From assembly GCA_947481355.1 (NCBI GenBank), contig CANKGM010000004.1, positions 1-27,965 on the forward strand: a DNA stretch of 27,965 bases, read 5' to 3'. How positions within the stretch are numbered: position 1 is the first letter of the stretch; each line of letters starts with the position of its first letter. Shown piece by piece: positions 6,577 through 14,105 of the stretch. Made by a program: the position numbers and the translations under genes. The notes under the pieces were generated by a model, which was not told the origin of the DNA, ran no database searches, and was given only the letters and a program-made list of their open reading frames with translations. Source of the stretch: Chitinophagaceae bacterium (lineage in GTDB: Bacteria; Bacteroidota; Bacteroidia; Chitinophagales; Chitinophagaceae).

Positions 6577-9021
6577 ATGAAAGTTTTAAAATTCGAAGGC
6601 AATCTGTTTTCAAACAAAGAAGGATACAAAAAAGCCGTTGAAATCATTACCAACCAGGCCAAAAAAGATACTCTTGCCATCATTATACCATCTAACCAAA
6701 CTACAGAAGAAAGCCTAATCAGTATAGCGGCATTAGCAGTTCAAAAAAATGCTACTTACCTAGACTTACTATCGAGCCTTGAAACTGAACACTTGGATTT
6801 TGCTAGGGCACTCATTCCAGTGCAAGAACAAAGTAGTGTATTAAGTTTCTTGAAACAACGATTTAATGAAATTGACAATTTATATAAGGGGATCTCACTT
6901 CTTGGAGAAAGTCCAGAAAGTGCCATAGAAAGCATTCGATGCTATGGATCCATTCTTAGCTCTTACCTATTAGCAGCATGCATAAAGTCGGAAGGCATCC
7001 ATTCAAGTTGGGTTGATGCGAGAGAGTACCTTGTTTTTGGAAATAGCCAAAAAATAAAATTGCTGGATAACATATCAACGGCTAAAAACCTCAACACTTT
7101 AAAATTTGAAAATGGTTTACAAGCCATCATTTTACCAGGCGCGATTGCTAAGTCAATGACGGATAGCAATGTACACCTAGGAAAAGGAGGAGCAGACATA
7201 AGCGCTTCAGTATTATCTACCTTACTAGACGCATCGGCATTGGAAATATGGACACTATCTGTAGGGATGATGACAGCAGATCCTGCGCTAGTGAACAATG
7301 CCCGCACCATTAAACAAATCAACTATGAAGAGGCGATGGAGTTGTCGCATTTTGAAGCGACTATCTTCTATCCTCCTGCGATGGAATTGATTCTTAAGAA
7401 AGGATTGCCAATCCATATAAAATCAATTGAGTCTCCAGAACGTGAAGGCACAACCATCTCAAACGAAGAAGTTCATACGGATGAAATCATTAAAGGAATT
7501 TCTAACCTAACCAATATATCACTGGTCAACGTAGAAGGTAGCGGCATGATTGGTGTTCCCGGATTTTCTAAAAAAATGTTCAGTTCGTTAAACGATGCCG
7601 GCATAAATATAATCCTCATAACACAAGGCGCATCAGAACATTCAATTTGCGTGGGAGTAAATCATAACAATTCAACACTCGCTTTAAAAACACTAAGCGA
7701 TACTTTTAAAGAAGAAATTTCCACAGGAATCATCAAGCCCATTCTAGTGGAAGAAGATCTCTCTATCCTTGGACTTGTTGGCGATAAAATGAAAAGCCAT
7801 CCCGGTATAAGCGGAAGGATGTTCTCTGCCTTAGGAAGAAACGGCATTAATATTCGCGCGATTGCACAGGGATCTAATGAAAGAAACATTTCGACTGTCA
7901 TTAAAACAACTGAAAGCAGAAAGGCTTTGAACGTTCTTCACGAAGCTTTTTTTGAAAACACAAAAAAAGAACTAAACCTTTTCATCATTGGTACTGGAAA
8001 TGTTGGAAAAAAATTAATTCGACAAATTTCTTTACAAGCGGATAAGATTGAAGCTATTCAACGCCTTAAAATAAATATCATTGGACTGTGCAACAGTAGA
8101 AAAATGATCATTTCCGAAAAAGGAATTTCCTCAACGGAGTGGGAAAGCATTTTAGAAAAAGCTGACAAAGCAAATCCAACCTCATTTGTGCAAAGCATGA
8201 CCAGCATGAACTTGCGAAATAGTGTATTAGTAGACATGACGGCCAATGCAAGCATCCCAGAACTATACGAAGCGGCTCTTAAAAAAAGCATGTCAGTTGT
8301 GGCATGTAACAAAATAGCCGCATCGAGTAAGTACGATATCTACAAGTCCCTTAAAGAAATGGCAGTATCCTATAACTGTAAATTTCTTTTCGAAACCAAT
8401 GTAGGGGCAGCGCTTCCAATCATTGGAACTTTAAATGATTTGACGAGAAGTGGTGACAAGATAAATAAAATAGATGCTGTATTAAGTGGGACACTCAATT
8501 TTGTATTCAATAATTATGACACCAGCAGATCGTTTGCCAAAGTGGTAAAACAAGCACAGAATGAAGGCTATACAGAACCGGATCCGAGACTAGACTTAAG
8601 CGGGATGGATGTAATGAGAAAAATCATGATCTTAGTACGAGAGTCTGGCATTAAATTAGAAATGGAAGACATTGCATGCAATTCTTTCTTACCTGAATCA
8701 TGCATGAATGGAAGTGTCGACGATTTTTACAAAGAACTTGAAGTACACGAGAACCATTTTGCAGCTCTATATGAAGCTGCCAATAAAAACAATGCAAAAC
8801 TAAAATTCGTTGCATCGTACAAAGATGGTAAAGCATCTGTCGGCTTACAACACATTCAAGGAGAAAGTGAAATGTTCCATTTATACGGAAAAGATAATAT
8901 CGTCTTATTTAATACAGAGCGATACAGCGATCAACCACTTGTCGTTAAAGGGGCTGGTGCTGGCGCAGAAGTAACAGCTAGTGGTGTATTTGCAGATATC
9001 CTTCGCTCGATCAATAACTAA
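6577..9021 (+). CDS. thrA: ThrA: aspartokinase-like (degenerate) / homoserine dehydrogenase fusion
   Basis: The 814-residue protein has the ThrA layout: aspartokinase fold (about 1-285), two ACT domains (about 313-362 and 396-445) and homoserine dehydrogenase (about 466-812). The dehydrogenase looks active: GTGNVG (472-477), CNK (577-579), FETNVGAALPIIG (605-617), EGYTEPDPRLDLSGMDVMRK (663-682) with the conserved Asp and Lys, and VVKGAGAGAEVTA (789-801). The ACT domains keep ITQGASEHS (348-356) and IAQGSNERNIS (429-439), with the Gln residues of the Thr-binding sites. The kinase half is degraded: KFGG-T/S-S became KFEGNL (5-10), the Ser-Phe-Gly-Glu motif became CYGS (122-125), LGRGGSD became LGKGGAD (201-207), WTD became WTL (225-227), and HFGAKV became HFEATI (258-263). 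Aspartate phosphorylation is therefore doubtful. First enzyme of an operon with thrB and thrC. Confidence 0.93.
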   Translation: MKVLKFEGNLFSNKEGYKKAVEIITNQAKKDTLAIIIPSNQTTEESLISIAALAVQKNATYLDLLSSLETEHLDFARALIPVQEQSSVLSFLKQRFNEIDNLYKGISLLGESPESAIESIRCYGSILSSYLLAACIKSEGIHSSWVDAREYLVFGNSQKIKLLDNISTAKNLNTLKFENGLQAIILPGAIAKSMTDSNVHLGKGGADISASVLSTLLDASALEIWTLSVGMMTADPALVNNARTIKQINYEEAMELSHFEATIFYPPAMELILKKGLPIHIKSIESPEREGTTISNEEVHTDEIIKGISNLTNISLVNVEGSGMIGVPGFSKKMFSSLNDAGINIILITQGASEHSICVGVNHNNSTLALKTLSDTFKEEISTGIIKPILVEEDLSILGLVGDKMKSHPGISGRMFSALGRNGINIRAIAQGSNERNISTVIKTTESRKALNVLHEAFFENTKKELNLFIIGTGNVGKKLIRQISLQADKIEAIQRLKINIIGLCNSRKMIISEKGISSTEWESILEKADKANPTSFVQSMTSMNLRNSVLVDMTANASIPELYEAALKKSMSVVACNKIAASSKYDIYKSLKEMAVSYNCKFLFETNVGAALPIIGTLNDLTRSGDKINKIDAVLSGTLNFVFNNYDTSRSFAKVVKQAQNEGYTEPDPRLDLSGMDVMRKIMILVRESGIKLEMEDIACNSFLPESCMNGSVDDFYKELEVHENHFAALYEAANKNNAKLKFVASYKDGKASVGLQHIQGESEMFHLYGKDNIVLFNTERYSDQPLVVKGAGAGAEVTASGVFADILRSINN

Positions 9022-9030
9022 TATTCTTCT

Positions 9031-9951
9031 ATGGAAAAGACAATCACCATTAAATCACCTGCCACGATTGCAAACCTTGTTTGCGGATTCGACATCCTCG
9101 GCTTAGCCCTTGAAGAACCCTATGACGTCATGACGCTGACACGCAAGGATGCTCCAGGGTTAACGATAAAGCACGTTGACGAATATGGACTAACAGAAAA
9201 ACCTGAAGACAATGTAGCAGGTGCAGCCTTATTGGCACTAATGGAAGCATATGAAACTAAACTTGGGTTTGAGTTAACGATAGATAAAAGAATTAAACCA
9301 GGAAGCGGCTTAGGCTCTAGTGCTGCAAGTGCTGCAGGCGCTGTATATGCAGCAAACAAGTTGATAGAAAATGCTTTTTCAAACGACGACTTGATCAGGT
9401 TTGCAATGAATGGGGAGAAAGTAGCGAGTGGCGTAAAACACGCTGATAATATTACCCCTTGCCTTCTTGGAGGTGTTACACTGATACGTTCTATTCATCC
9501 ACTTGATATCATTAAAATAGATGCGCCAGAGTTATTCATAACTGTTGTGCATCCTCAAATTGAAGTAAAGACTTCTGACGCAAGACAAATTTTGAAAGAA
9601 GACATCTCATTAAAAAAAGCAATTCGCCAGTGGGGAAATATAGCGGGATTAGTAGCAGGACTTATGCAAAAAGATTATGAGTTGATTGGACGATCACTCG
9701 AAGATGTCATCATTGAACCGGTTAGGAGCATATTAATTCCTGCATTTGATGAGGTCAAAGCCAAATGCATCGAAGCAGGTGCGCTTGGAGGAGGTATATC
9801 TGGAAGCGGACCTTCCATCTTCATGCTGAATAGAACGCAAGAGACGGCTTTGATTGTTGAAGAAATCATGAAAAATATTTACACTAGGGTTGGTATTGAA
9901 TTTAAAACCTACGTAACCAAACTAAATACAAAAGGCATCACCACCCTCTAA
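9031..9951 (+). CDS. thrB: Homoserine kinase
   Basis: A 306-residue GHMP-family kinase that phosphorylates L-homoserine with ATP to O-phosphohomoserine, the step between ThrA and ThrC. The N-terminus SPATIANLVCGFDILGLAL (9-27) carries the conserved substrate-loop sequence. The ATP-binding GHMP motif is KPGSGLGSSAASAAGA (89-104), and the C-terminal GGGISGSGPSIF is the third family motif. Length and start agree with the family. It begins 9 bp after thrA and ends 9 bp before thrC, consistent with one transcript and coordinated translation. Sequence looks complete with no unusual features. Confidence 0.96.
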   Translation: MEKTITIKSPATIANLVCGFDILGLALEEPYDVMTLTRKDAPGLTIKHVDEYGLTEKPEDNVAGAALLALMEAYETKLGFELTIDKRIKPGSGLGSSAASAAGAVYAANKLIENAFSNDDLIRFAMNGEKVASGVKHADNITPCLLGGVTLIRSIHPLDIIKIDAPELFITVVHPQIEVKTSDARQILKEDISLKKAIRQWGNIAGLVAGLMQKDYELIGRSLEDVIIEPVRSILIPAFDEVKAKCIEAGALGGGISGSGPSIFMLNRTQETALIVEEIMKNIYTRVGIEFKTYVTKLNTKGITTL

Positions 9952-9960
9952 TTAGTGCGC

Positions 9961-11271
9961 ATGAATTACTATAGTATTAATAAGGTTTCTCCTACAGTTG
10001 ATTTCAAAACCGCAACCATCAATGGATTAGCCCCTGATAAAGGATTGTACTTCCCTGAATACATTCCAACCTGGAGCAAAGATTTTATCAACAACCTAAG
10101 TCAATTAGACAAAGCAACCATTGGATTTGAAATCATGCGACCTTATGTTGGAAATACTATTCCAGATAATGTCTTGATGGAAATCATGCGAGAAACATTG
10201 GCCTTTGATTTCCCGCTAACAAAAATTGATGACAATACATATTGCCTTGAATTATTCCATGGACCTACGCTAGCATTCAAAGACCTTGGTGCCCGTTTTC
10301 TAAGCCGCTGCATTGGATACTTTGCACGAGAGAAAAATGAAAAGATCATCATCTTAGTGGCAACAAGCGGTGACACTGGGGGAGCAGTTGCGGATGGCTT
10401 TTACAATGTACCAGGAACTGAAGTCATCATCCTTTATCCATCCGGAAAAGTGAGCGAAGTACAAGAAAAACAATTGACAGCCCTTGGTGGAAATATTCAT
10501 GCCCTTGAAGTTGAAGGAGATTTCGACGACTGCCAGCGCTTAGTTAAAATGGCATTTGCAGATAGTGAATTGCATAACTACGGCATGCTAACTTCTGCGA
10601 ATTCAATCAACATTTCACGATGGCTTTCTCAACAAGTCTACTATGCCTTAGCAATAGCACAATGGAAAGAAAAATCCGCCCCAGTCATTTCAGTCCCTAG
10701 CGGAAACTTTGGAAATATATGTGCAGGCCTTGTTGCACAACGTTCAGGTCTACCCGTAAAACAATTTATTGCTGCTTGCAATACGAATGATGTATTTAGT
10801 AGATACATCGAAACAGGTGTGTACAATCCATTGGACTCTGTACAAACAATTTCAAATGCTATGGATGTGGGCAACCCAAGTAACTTCATTCGAATACTTG
10901 AATTATTTAATGGAGATTATCAATTGATTAAAAAACACATTGCCAGCTATTCATTTTCAGATGAAGAAACAGCAGCAATCATTGCAAACCTCTATAAAAA
11001 GAATCACATCTTGCTAGATCCACATACTGCAGTGGCGTATGCAGCAATGAATGCTTGGCAAAATGAACACCAGCATGACAAAGGCATTATACTAGGAACA
11101 GCACACCCACTAAAGTTTGCACCAGTGGTTGAAAAAATCATCAATCAGAAAGTTGCCATGCCAAAAAAAATGGCAGAATTGATGAAAAAGACAAAAAAGT
11201 CAACCCTTATCCAACCAAATTATTCTATCGCGAAGCAAGAGATTATCAACATTTTGGTTAATTCAAATTGA
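9961..11271 (+). CDS. thrC: Threonine synthase
   Basis: A PLP enzyme converting O-phosphohomoserine to threonine. With the ATG at 9961 the protein has 436 residues and opens MNYYSINKVSP, the usual start in Bacteroidota; an in-frame GTG at 9955 would add two residues but is less likely. GLAPDKGLYFPE (22-33) is the N-terminal family signature, FHGPTLAFKD (99-108) contains the PLP-binding Lys107, and TSGDTGGA (135-142) binds the cofactor phosphate. The C-terminal LGTAHPLKFAPVVE matches the family closing segment. It is the last gene of the thr operon. I could not find a clear intrinsic terminator in the 100 bp after its stop. Confidence 0.96.
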   Translation: MNYYSINKVSPTVDFKTATINGLAPDKGLYFPEYIPTWSKDFINNLSQLDKATIGFEIMRPYVGNTIPDNVLMEIMRETLAFDFPLTKIDDNTYCLELFHGPTLAFKDLGARFLSRCIGYFAREKNEKIIILVATSGDTGGAVADGFYNVPGTEVIILYPSGKVSEVQEKQLTALGGNIHALEVEGDFDDCQRLVKMAFADSELHNYGMLTSANSINISRWLSQQVYYALAIAQWKEKSAPVISVPSGNFGNICAGLVAQRSGLPVKQFIAACNTNDVFSRYIETGVYNPLDSVQTISNAMDVGNPSNFIRILELFNGDYQLIKKHIASYSFSDEETAAIIANLYKKNHILLDPHTAVAYAAMNAWQNEHQHDKGIILGTAHPLKFAPVVEKIINQKVAMPKKMAELMKKTKKSTLIQPNYSIAKQEIINILVNSN

Positions 11272-11316
11272 TTATCAGCTTTTTAGACATGTGAATAAAA
11301 TATATCACTAGCATAG

Positions 11317-11347
11317 GTATTTTATACAAAAAATAGTATATTTATAC
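11317..11347. promoter_or_regulatory. Two tandem palindromes, GTAT-TTT-ATAC and GTATA-TT-TATAC
   Basis: GTATTTTATAC (11317-11327) and GTATATTTATAC (11336-11347) are both internally palindromic and are near-copies of each other, starting 19 bp apart, about two helical turns. A related GTATAC lies at 11575-11580. Two phased palindromes suggest paired binding of a dimeric DNA-binding protein. They lie 450-480 bp before the rhodopsin start and just after thrC, so they could serve either an upstream control function or be chance in AT-rich sequence. Confidence 0.3.
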
Positions 11348-11475
11348 AGCGACAATGACTCAGTGAACATAGCACCCTAAGATAGCAAATCGAGTGAACA
11401 CAGAAATTGTGGAGACCCTAAATCTCACCCTACCCTATTTGTATTGAGTCCAATCCTTATTTTACCAAGCTGCCG

Positions 11476-11572
11476 TTGTAAACCATAGAGCACCTCATTC
11501 TACATAACAATCTTTTTAGGTTGTATAGTAACTGATTGCTCTTTAACAACTATATATGTAAACTATAGAACA
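11476..11572 (+). repeat. 17-bp motif repeated 80 bp apart upstream of the rhodopsin gene
   Basis: TTGTAAACCATAGAGCA (11476-11492) and ATGTAAACTATAGAACA (11556-11572) agree at 14 of 17 positions, including TGTAAAC and ATAGA. A partial relative in between, TTGTATAGTAAC (11521-11532), shares TTGTA. The second copy overlaps the place where a -33 element for the TAGATTTG box at 11588 would be, so binding there could block or activate transcription. A light- or redox-responsive regulator is an attractive but unproven candidate. Confidence 0.45.
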
Positions 11573-11587
11573 ATGTATACCTGCATT

Positions 11588-11595
11588 TAGATTTG
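11588..11595 (+). promoter_or_regulatory. Candidate -7 element (TAnnTTTG) for the rhodopsin gene
   Basis: TAGATTTG is an exact match to TAnnTTTG. No TTTG is found at the usual distance upstream; instead the second copy of the 17-bp repeat sits there, as expected for a promoter that depends on an activator. Transcription from it would leave an untranslated leader of roughly 195 nt. Confidence 0.4.
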
Positions 11596-11796
11596 AACTA
11601 ATAAATATTTATGAAACAACACTAATAAATTATAATTACACAAATTCATGTGTTTAACTGTTAAGGCCTCTTGATCAAATAAAATTAAACAAATTAAAAA
11701 AAGTTATTATTTCTTAAAACTATTTATCCAAAATAAAGTTATAGAACCTCCATATCATTTTCAACGCTTGTCATTTCTTAACCAAAACCATACACA

Positions 11797-12525
11797 ATGA
11801 GTCCACTTTTTCTTGAGACAGCAGTTGCTGCCAACAACTACGTCGCATTCACTTTTTTCATCGGCACAATGGCCATGATGGCCGCATCAGTTTTCTTCTT
11901 CTTTGAATTGAACAACACAGATAAGGCTTGGCGTACGTCGGTTCTTGTCTCAGGCTTGATCACATTCATTGCAGCTGTTCACTATTACTACATGAGGGGC
12001 TATAACCTCGAAACAGGAGATTCACCTACCTTCTTCCGTTATGTAGACTGGACATTAACCGTTCCATTGATGTGTGTTGAGTTTTACCTCATCACAAAAA
12101 AAGCAGGTGGTACAACTGGCCTTCTTTGGAAATTAATTTTTGCTTCAGTTGTAATGCTTGTAACAGGCTATTTTGGAGAAACCATCTACAGAGACAGCAG
12201 TGTTATGTGGGGTGTAATTAGTGGTTTAGCCTATTTCTATATTGTTTACTTGGTATGGTTTGGCGATGTAGCTAAATTGGCTACAGCTGCTTCTCCTGCA
12301 GTGGCAAAGGCAAACAAAACACTAGGTTGGTTCGTATTGGTTGGATGGGCAATCTATCCTCTAGGATACATAGTTGGAACACCTGGTGGACTTTTCGGAA
12401 TGTCTGCAGAATCACTTGGAATAGGTGGTCTTAACATGGACATCATCTATAACATTGGTGATGCCGTTAACAAAATCGGTTTTGGCCTTGTGATCTATTC
12501 ACTTAGCCGTTCTGAATCAAAATAA
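11797..12525 (+). CDS. Green-type proton-pumping proteorhodopsin, predicted carotenoid-antenna type
   Basis: A 242-residue seven-helix microbial rhodopsin that pumps protons outward in light. Relative to green proteorhodopsin (GPR numbers in brackets): His62 (H75), Arg81 (R94), Asp84 (D97, proton acceptor), Thr88 (T101), Glu95 (E108, proton donor), Asp222 (D227) and Lys226 (K231, retinal Schiff base, in GDAVNK). The Asp-Thr-Glu triad marks a proton pump, not a sodium (NDQ) or chloride pump. Met92 at position 105 predicts green absorption. Helix 5 reads MWGVISGLAYFYIVYLVWFG; aligned on LA-[WY]-x-Y, Gly139 falls at GPR Phe152, which equals Gly156 of xanthorhodopsin, the residue that opens a window for the antenna carotenoid ring. 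There is no cleavable signal peptide. It is followed by a strong hairpin and then blh. Confidence 0.97.
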   Translation: MSPLFLETAVAANNYVAFTFFIGTMAMMAASVFFFFELNNTDKAWRTSVLVSGLITFIAAVHYYYMRGYNLETGDSPTFFRYVDWTLTVPLMCVEFYLITKKAGGTTGLLWKLIFASVVMLVTGYFGETIYRDSSVMWGVISGLAYFYIVYLVWFGDVAKLATAASPAVAKANKTLGWFVLVGWAIYPLGYIVGTPGGLFGMSAESLGIGGLNMDIIYNIGDAVNKIGFGLVIYSLSRSESK

Positions 12526-12544
12526 AAAAAGCTCACTATAATGT

Positions 12545-12573
12545 AAAGGCCTATGTATCTCACATAGGCCTTT
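12545..12573 (+). terminator. Intrinsic terminator hairpin between rhodopsin and blh
   Basis: AAAGGCCTATGT (12545-12556) and ACATAGGCCTTT (12562-12573) form a perfect 12-bp stem with a 5-nt loop, 19 bp after the rhodopsin stop, with T residues at the 3' arm and CATTT after it. It is symmetric and could act on either strand. It would end most rhodopsin transcripts and let only a fraction read into blh, or blh has its own promoter. Confidence 0.85.
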
Positions 12574-12602
12574 CATTTAAATGGGATATTAATTTGAACC
12601 AG

Positions 12603-13565
12603 ATGACAGATTCTACCAACTATAAAAAGTCATTTGCCATCCTATCATGGCTGAACGTTGTGGTTGGTATTCTCATGCTGATTTATCAAACCTTCTTAGG
12701 TACACTAAGCTCCTCTTTTCAGATTAGCTATTTCGTTTTTATGTTACTCATGACAGGGATTCCGCATGGGGGGCTCGATCATGTTATTGCAAAAAACACA
12801 GCTACCCTTAAGAAAAAAAAATTCACACTTCCTCTTTTTTTAAAACGATACATTTTAGCCATCTCCATTTACTCGATTTGTTGGATAAGCTTCCCGGCTT
12901 TTAGTCTACTAATTTTCATCCTCATTTCAGCTTGGCATTTTGGCGAAACAGATATCACCTACTCCAATCAAAAAATATTTCTTTCCATTTCTCGATTTAG
13001 TTGGGGAGTCTTTGTATTACTGCTGATTTTATTGATGCATCAAAATGAAACAACAGTAGTATTGTATAGAATTTCAAATAACTCAGATCAAGTTATGCAT
13101 CTATGGCAAGCATGTATAGATCATTATAAAATCATTTTAATTTCTTCTGCTATACTTAACATGATCCTACTCGGTAGCGCTTACATCACAAATCAACTGC
13201 AAATTCCCATAACACGATTAGCTAACCTAGTTATCATCCTAGTAATTTCAATATACCTCCCGCTACTTCCCGCATTCGCACTGTATTTTGGAGGATGGCA
13301 TGCGGTAAGATCATTCGAACTCATTTTCAATTTTCTGAATATGAAAGAAACCCTAATTATTAAAAATCCCTTGATAATGTGGGTCAAATCACTCCCAATG
13401 AGTATTCTGGCAGGTGTTGCTTTTGTAATAGGATTTGCCATTTGGAATAAAATCAATTTAACATGGGATCCCCTCCCTATGGTTTTTATTTTTTTGTCGG
13501 TAATTACGCTGCCACATTTAGACGTGATGGATCAAATGACAAGAAAAGACTCTTCATTGAATTAA
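12603..13565 (+). CDS. blh: Brp/Blh-family beta-carotene 15,15'-dioxygenase
   Basis: An integral-membrane enzyme that splits beta-carotene into two retinal molecules, supplying the chromophore for the adjacent rhodopsin. From the ATG at 12603 it has 320 residues; an in-frame TTG at 12594 is possible but less likely. Conserved iron-ligand His motifs are all present: GIPHGGLDH (52-60), AWHFGETD (110-117), GGWHAVRSFE (230-239) and LPHLDVMDQM (303-312). Several hydrophobic helices fit the usual 7-8 membrane segments. It starts 30 bp after the terminator hairpin and shares direction with the rhodopsin gene. No carotenoid genes (crtB, crtI, crtY) occur in the window, so beta-carotene must be made from genes elsewhere. 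Confidence 0.95.
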   Translation: MTDSTNYKKSFAILSWLNVVVGILMLIYQTFLGTLSSSFQISYFVFMLLMTGIPHGGLDHVIAKNTATLKKKKFTLPLFLKRYILAISIYSICWISFPAFSLLIFILISAWHFGETDITYSNQKIFLSISRFSWGVFVLLLILLMHQNETTVVLYRISNNSDQVMHLWQACIDHYKIILISSAILNMILLGSAYITNQLQIPITRLANLVIILVISIYLPLLPAFALYFGGWHAVRSFELIFNFLNMKETLIIKNPLIMWVKSLPMSILAGVAFVIGFAIWNKINLTWDPLPMVFIFLSVITLPHLDVMDQMTRKDSSLN

Positions 13566-13625
13566 ATAATGCCTTAGTATTATCTTCGCACTACTGTAGA
13601 TTTATAGATTGTACAGTATTCTTTT

Positions 13626-14105
13626 ATGATTACTATAAGAAAAATAACTAAGCAGGACAATTCTACATTAGCAACTATCATCAGAAGCTGTTTAACAGAA
13701 TTTGGTGCAGATAAACCCGGCACAGTATACTACGATGAGTCTACAGATCATCTCTATGAATTATTCAATAACCCACAATCAGTTTATTTCGTTGCTGAAT
13801 TAGATCGTAAAATTGTAGGAGGTGCAGGTCTTTTTCCTAGCGATGGACTTCCCCAAGATACTTGTGAATTAGTAAAGATGTATCTCTTGCCAGCGGCGAG
13901 ACAAACTGGAATAGGTTCAGCACTAATGAACAAATGCCTCGAAGCAGCTAAACAAAACGGGTTTAATAATATTTATCTTGAAACCTTGCCGGAATTAAAA
14001 CGAGCCATTTCTGTTTACGAAAAATTTAATTTCACATACCTAAATGGCCCTCTAGGAAATACAGGGCATCATGGCTGCTCTGTATGGATGAGTCGCGAAT
14101 TATAA
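13626..14105 (+). CDS. GNAT-family N-acetyltransferase
   Basis: A 159-residue protein with a complete GNAT fold. Acetyl-CoA-binding motif A is LLPAARQTGIGSALMNKCLE (87-106), with R-Q-x-G-x-G at 92-97. ETLPELKRAISVYEKFNF (119-136) supplies the conserved Tyr131, and the C-terminus GHHGCSVWMSREL (147-159) matches a common GNAT subgroup ending. The substrate cannot be told from sequence. The gene lies 60 bp after blh on the same strand and may be read with it. It converges with the SprT-like gene, and the palindrome TTATAA (14100-14105) gives the TAA stop of both genes. Confidence 0.88.
   Translation: MITIRKITKQDNSTLATIIRSCLTEFGADKPGTVYYDESTDHLYELFNNPQSVYFVAELDRKIVGGAGLFPSDGLPQDTCELVKMYLLPAARQTGIGSALMNKCLEAAKQNGFNNIYLETLPELKRAISVYEKFNFTYLNGPLGNTGHHGCSVWMSREL

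Larger units (their letters stand above)
11272..11796 (+). other. 525-bp non-coding region before the rhodopsin gene
   Basis: This stretch holds no convincing gene on either strand. It contains two pairs of repeated motifs and a TAnnTTTG element, each listed separately, a direct repeat AGTGAACA-pyrimidine-AG (near 11362 and 11393), and a very AT-rich last 190 bp that would form a long 5' untranslated region if transcription begins at the TAnnTTTG element. It is by far the longest gene-free stretch of the window, which suggests it holds the control region of the rhodopsin gene and possibly a small RNA. Confidence 0.6.

Noticed and set aside
11797..12525. Sodium- or chloride-pumping rhodopsin
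   Set aside because: The helix C triad is Asp-Thr-Glu, the proton-pump form, not Asn-Asp-Gln (sodium) or Asn-Thr-Gln (chloride).
13463..13651. A 62-codon frame overlapping the blh end and GNAT start
   Set aside because: Most of it overlaps the conserved LPHLDVMD end of Blh in another frame, and it runs into the GNAT gene, which has a clear fold and start.
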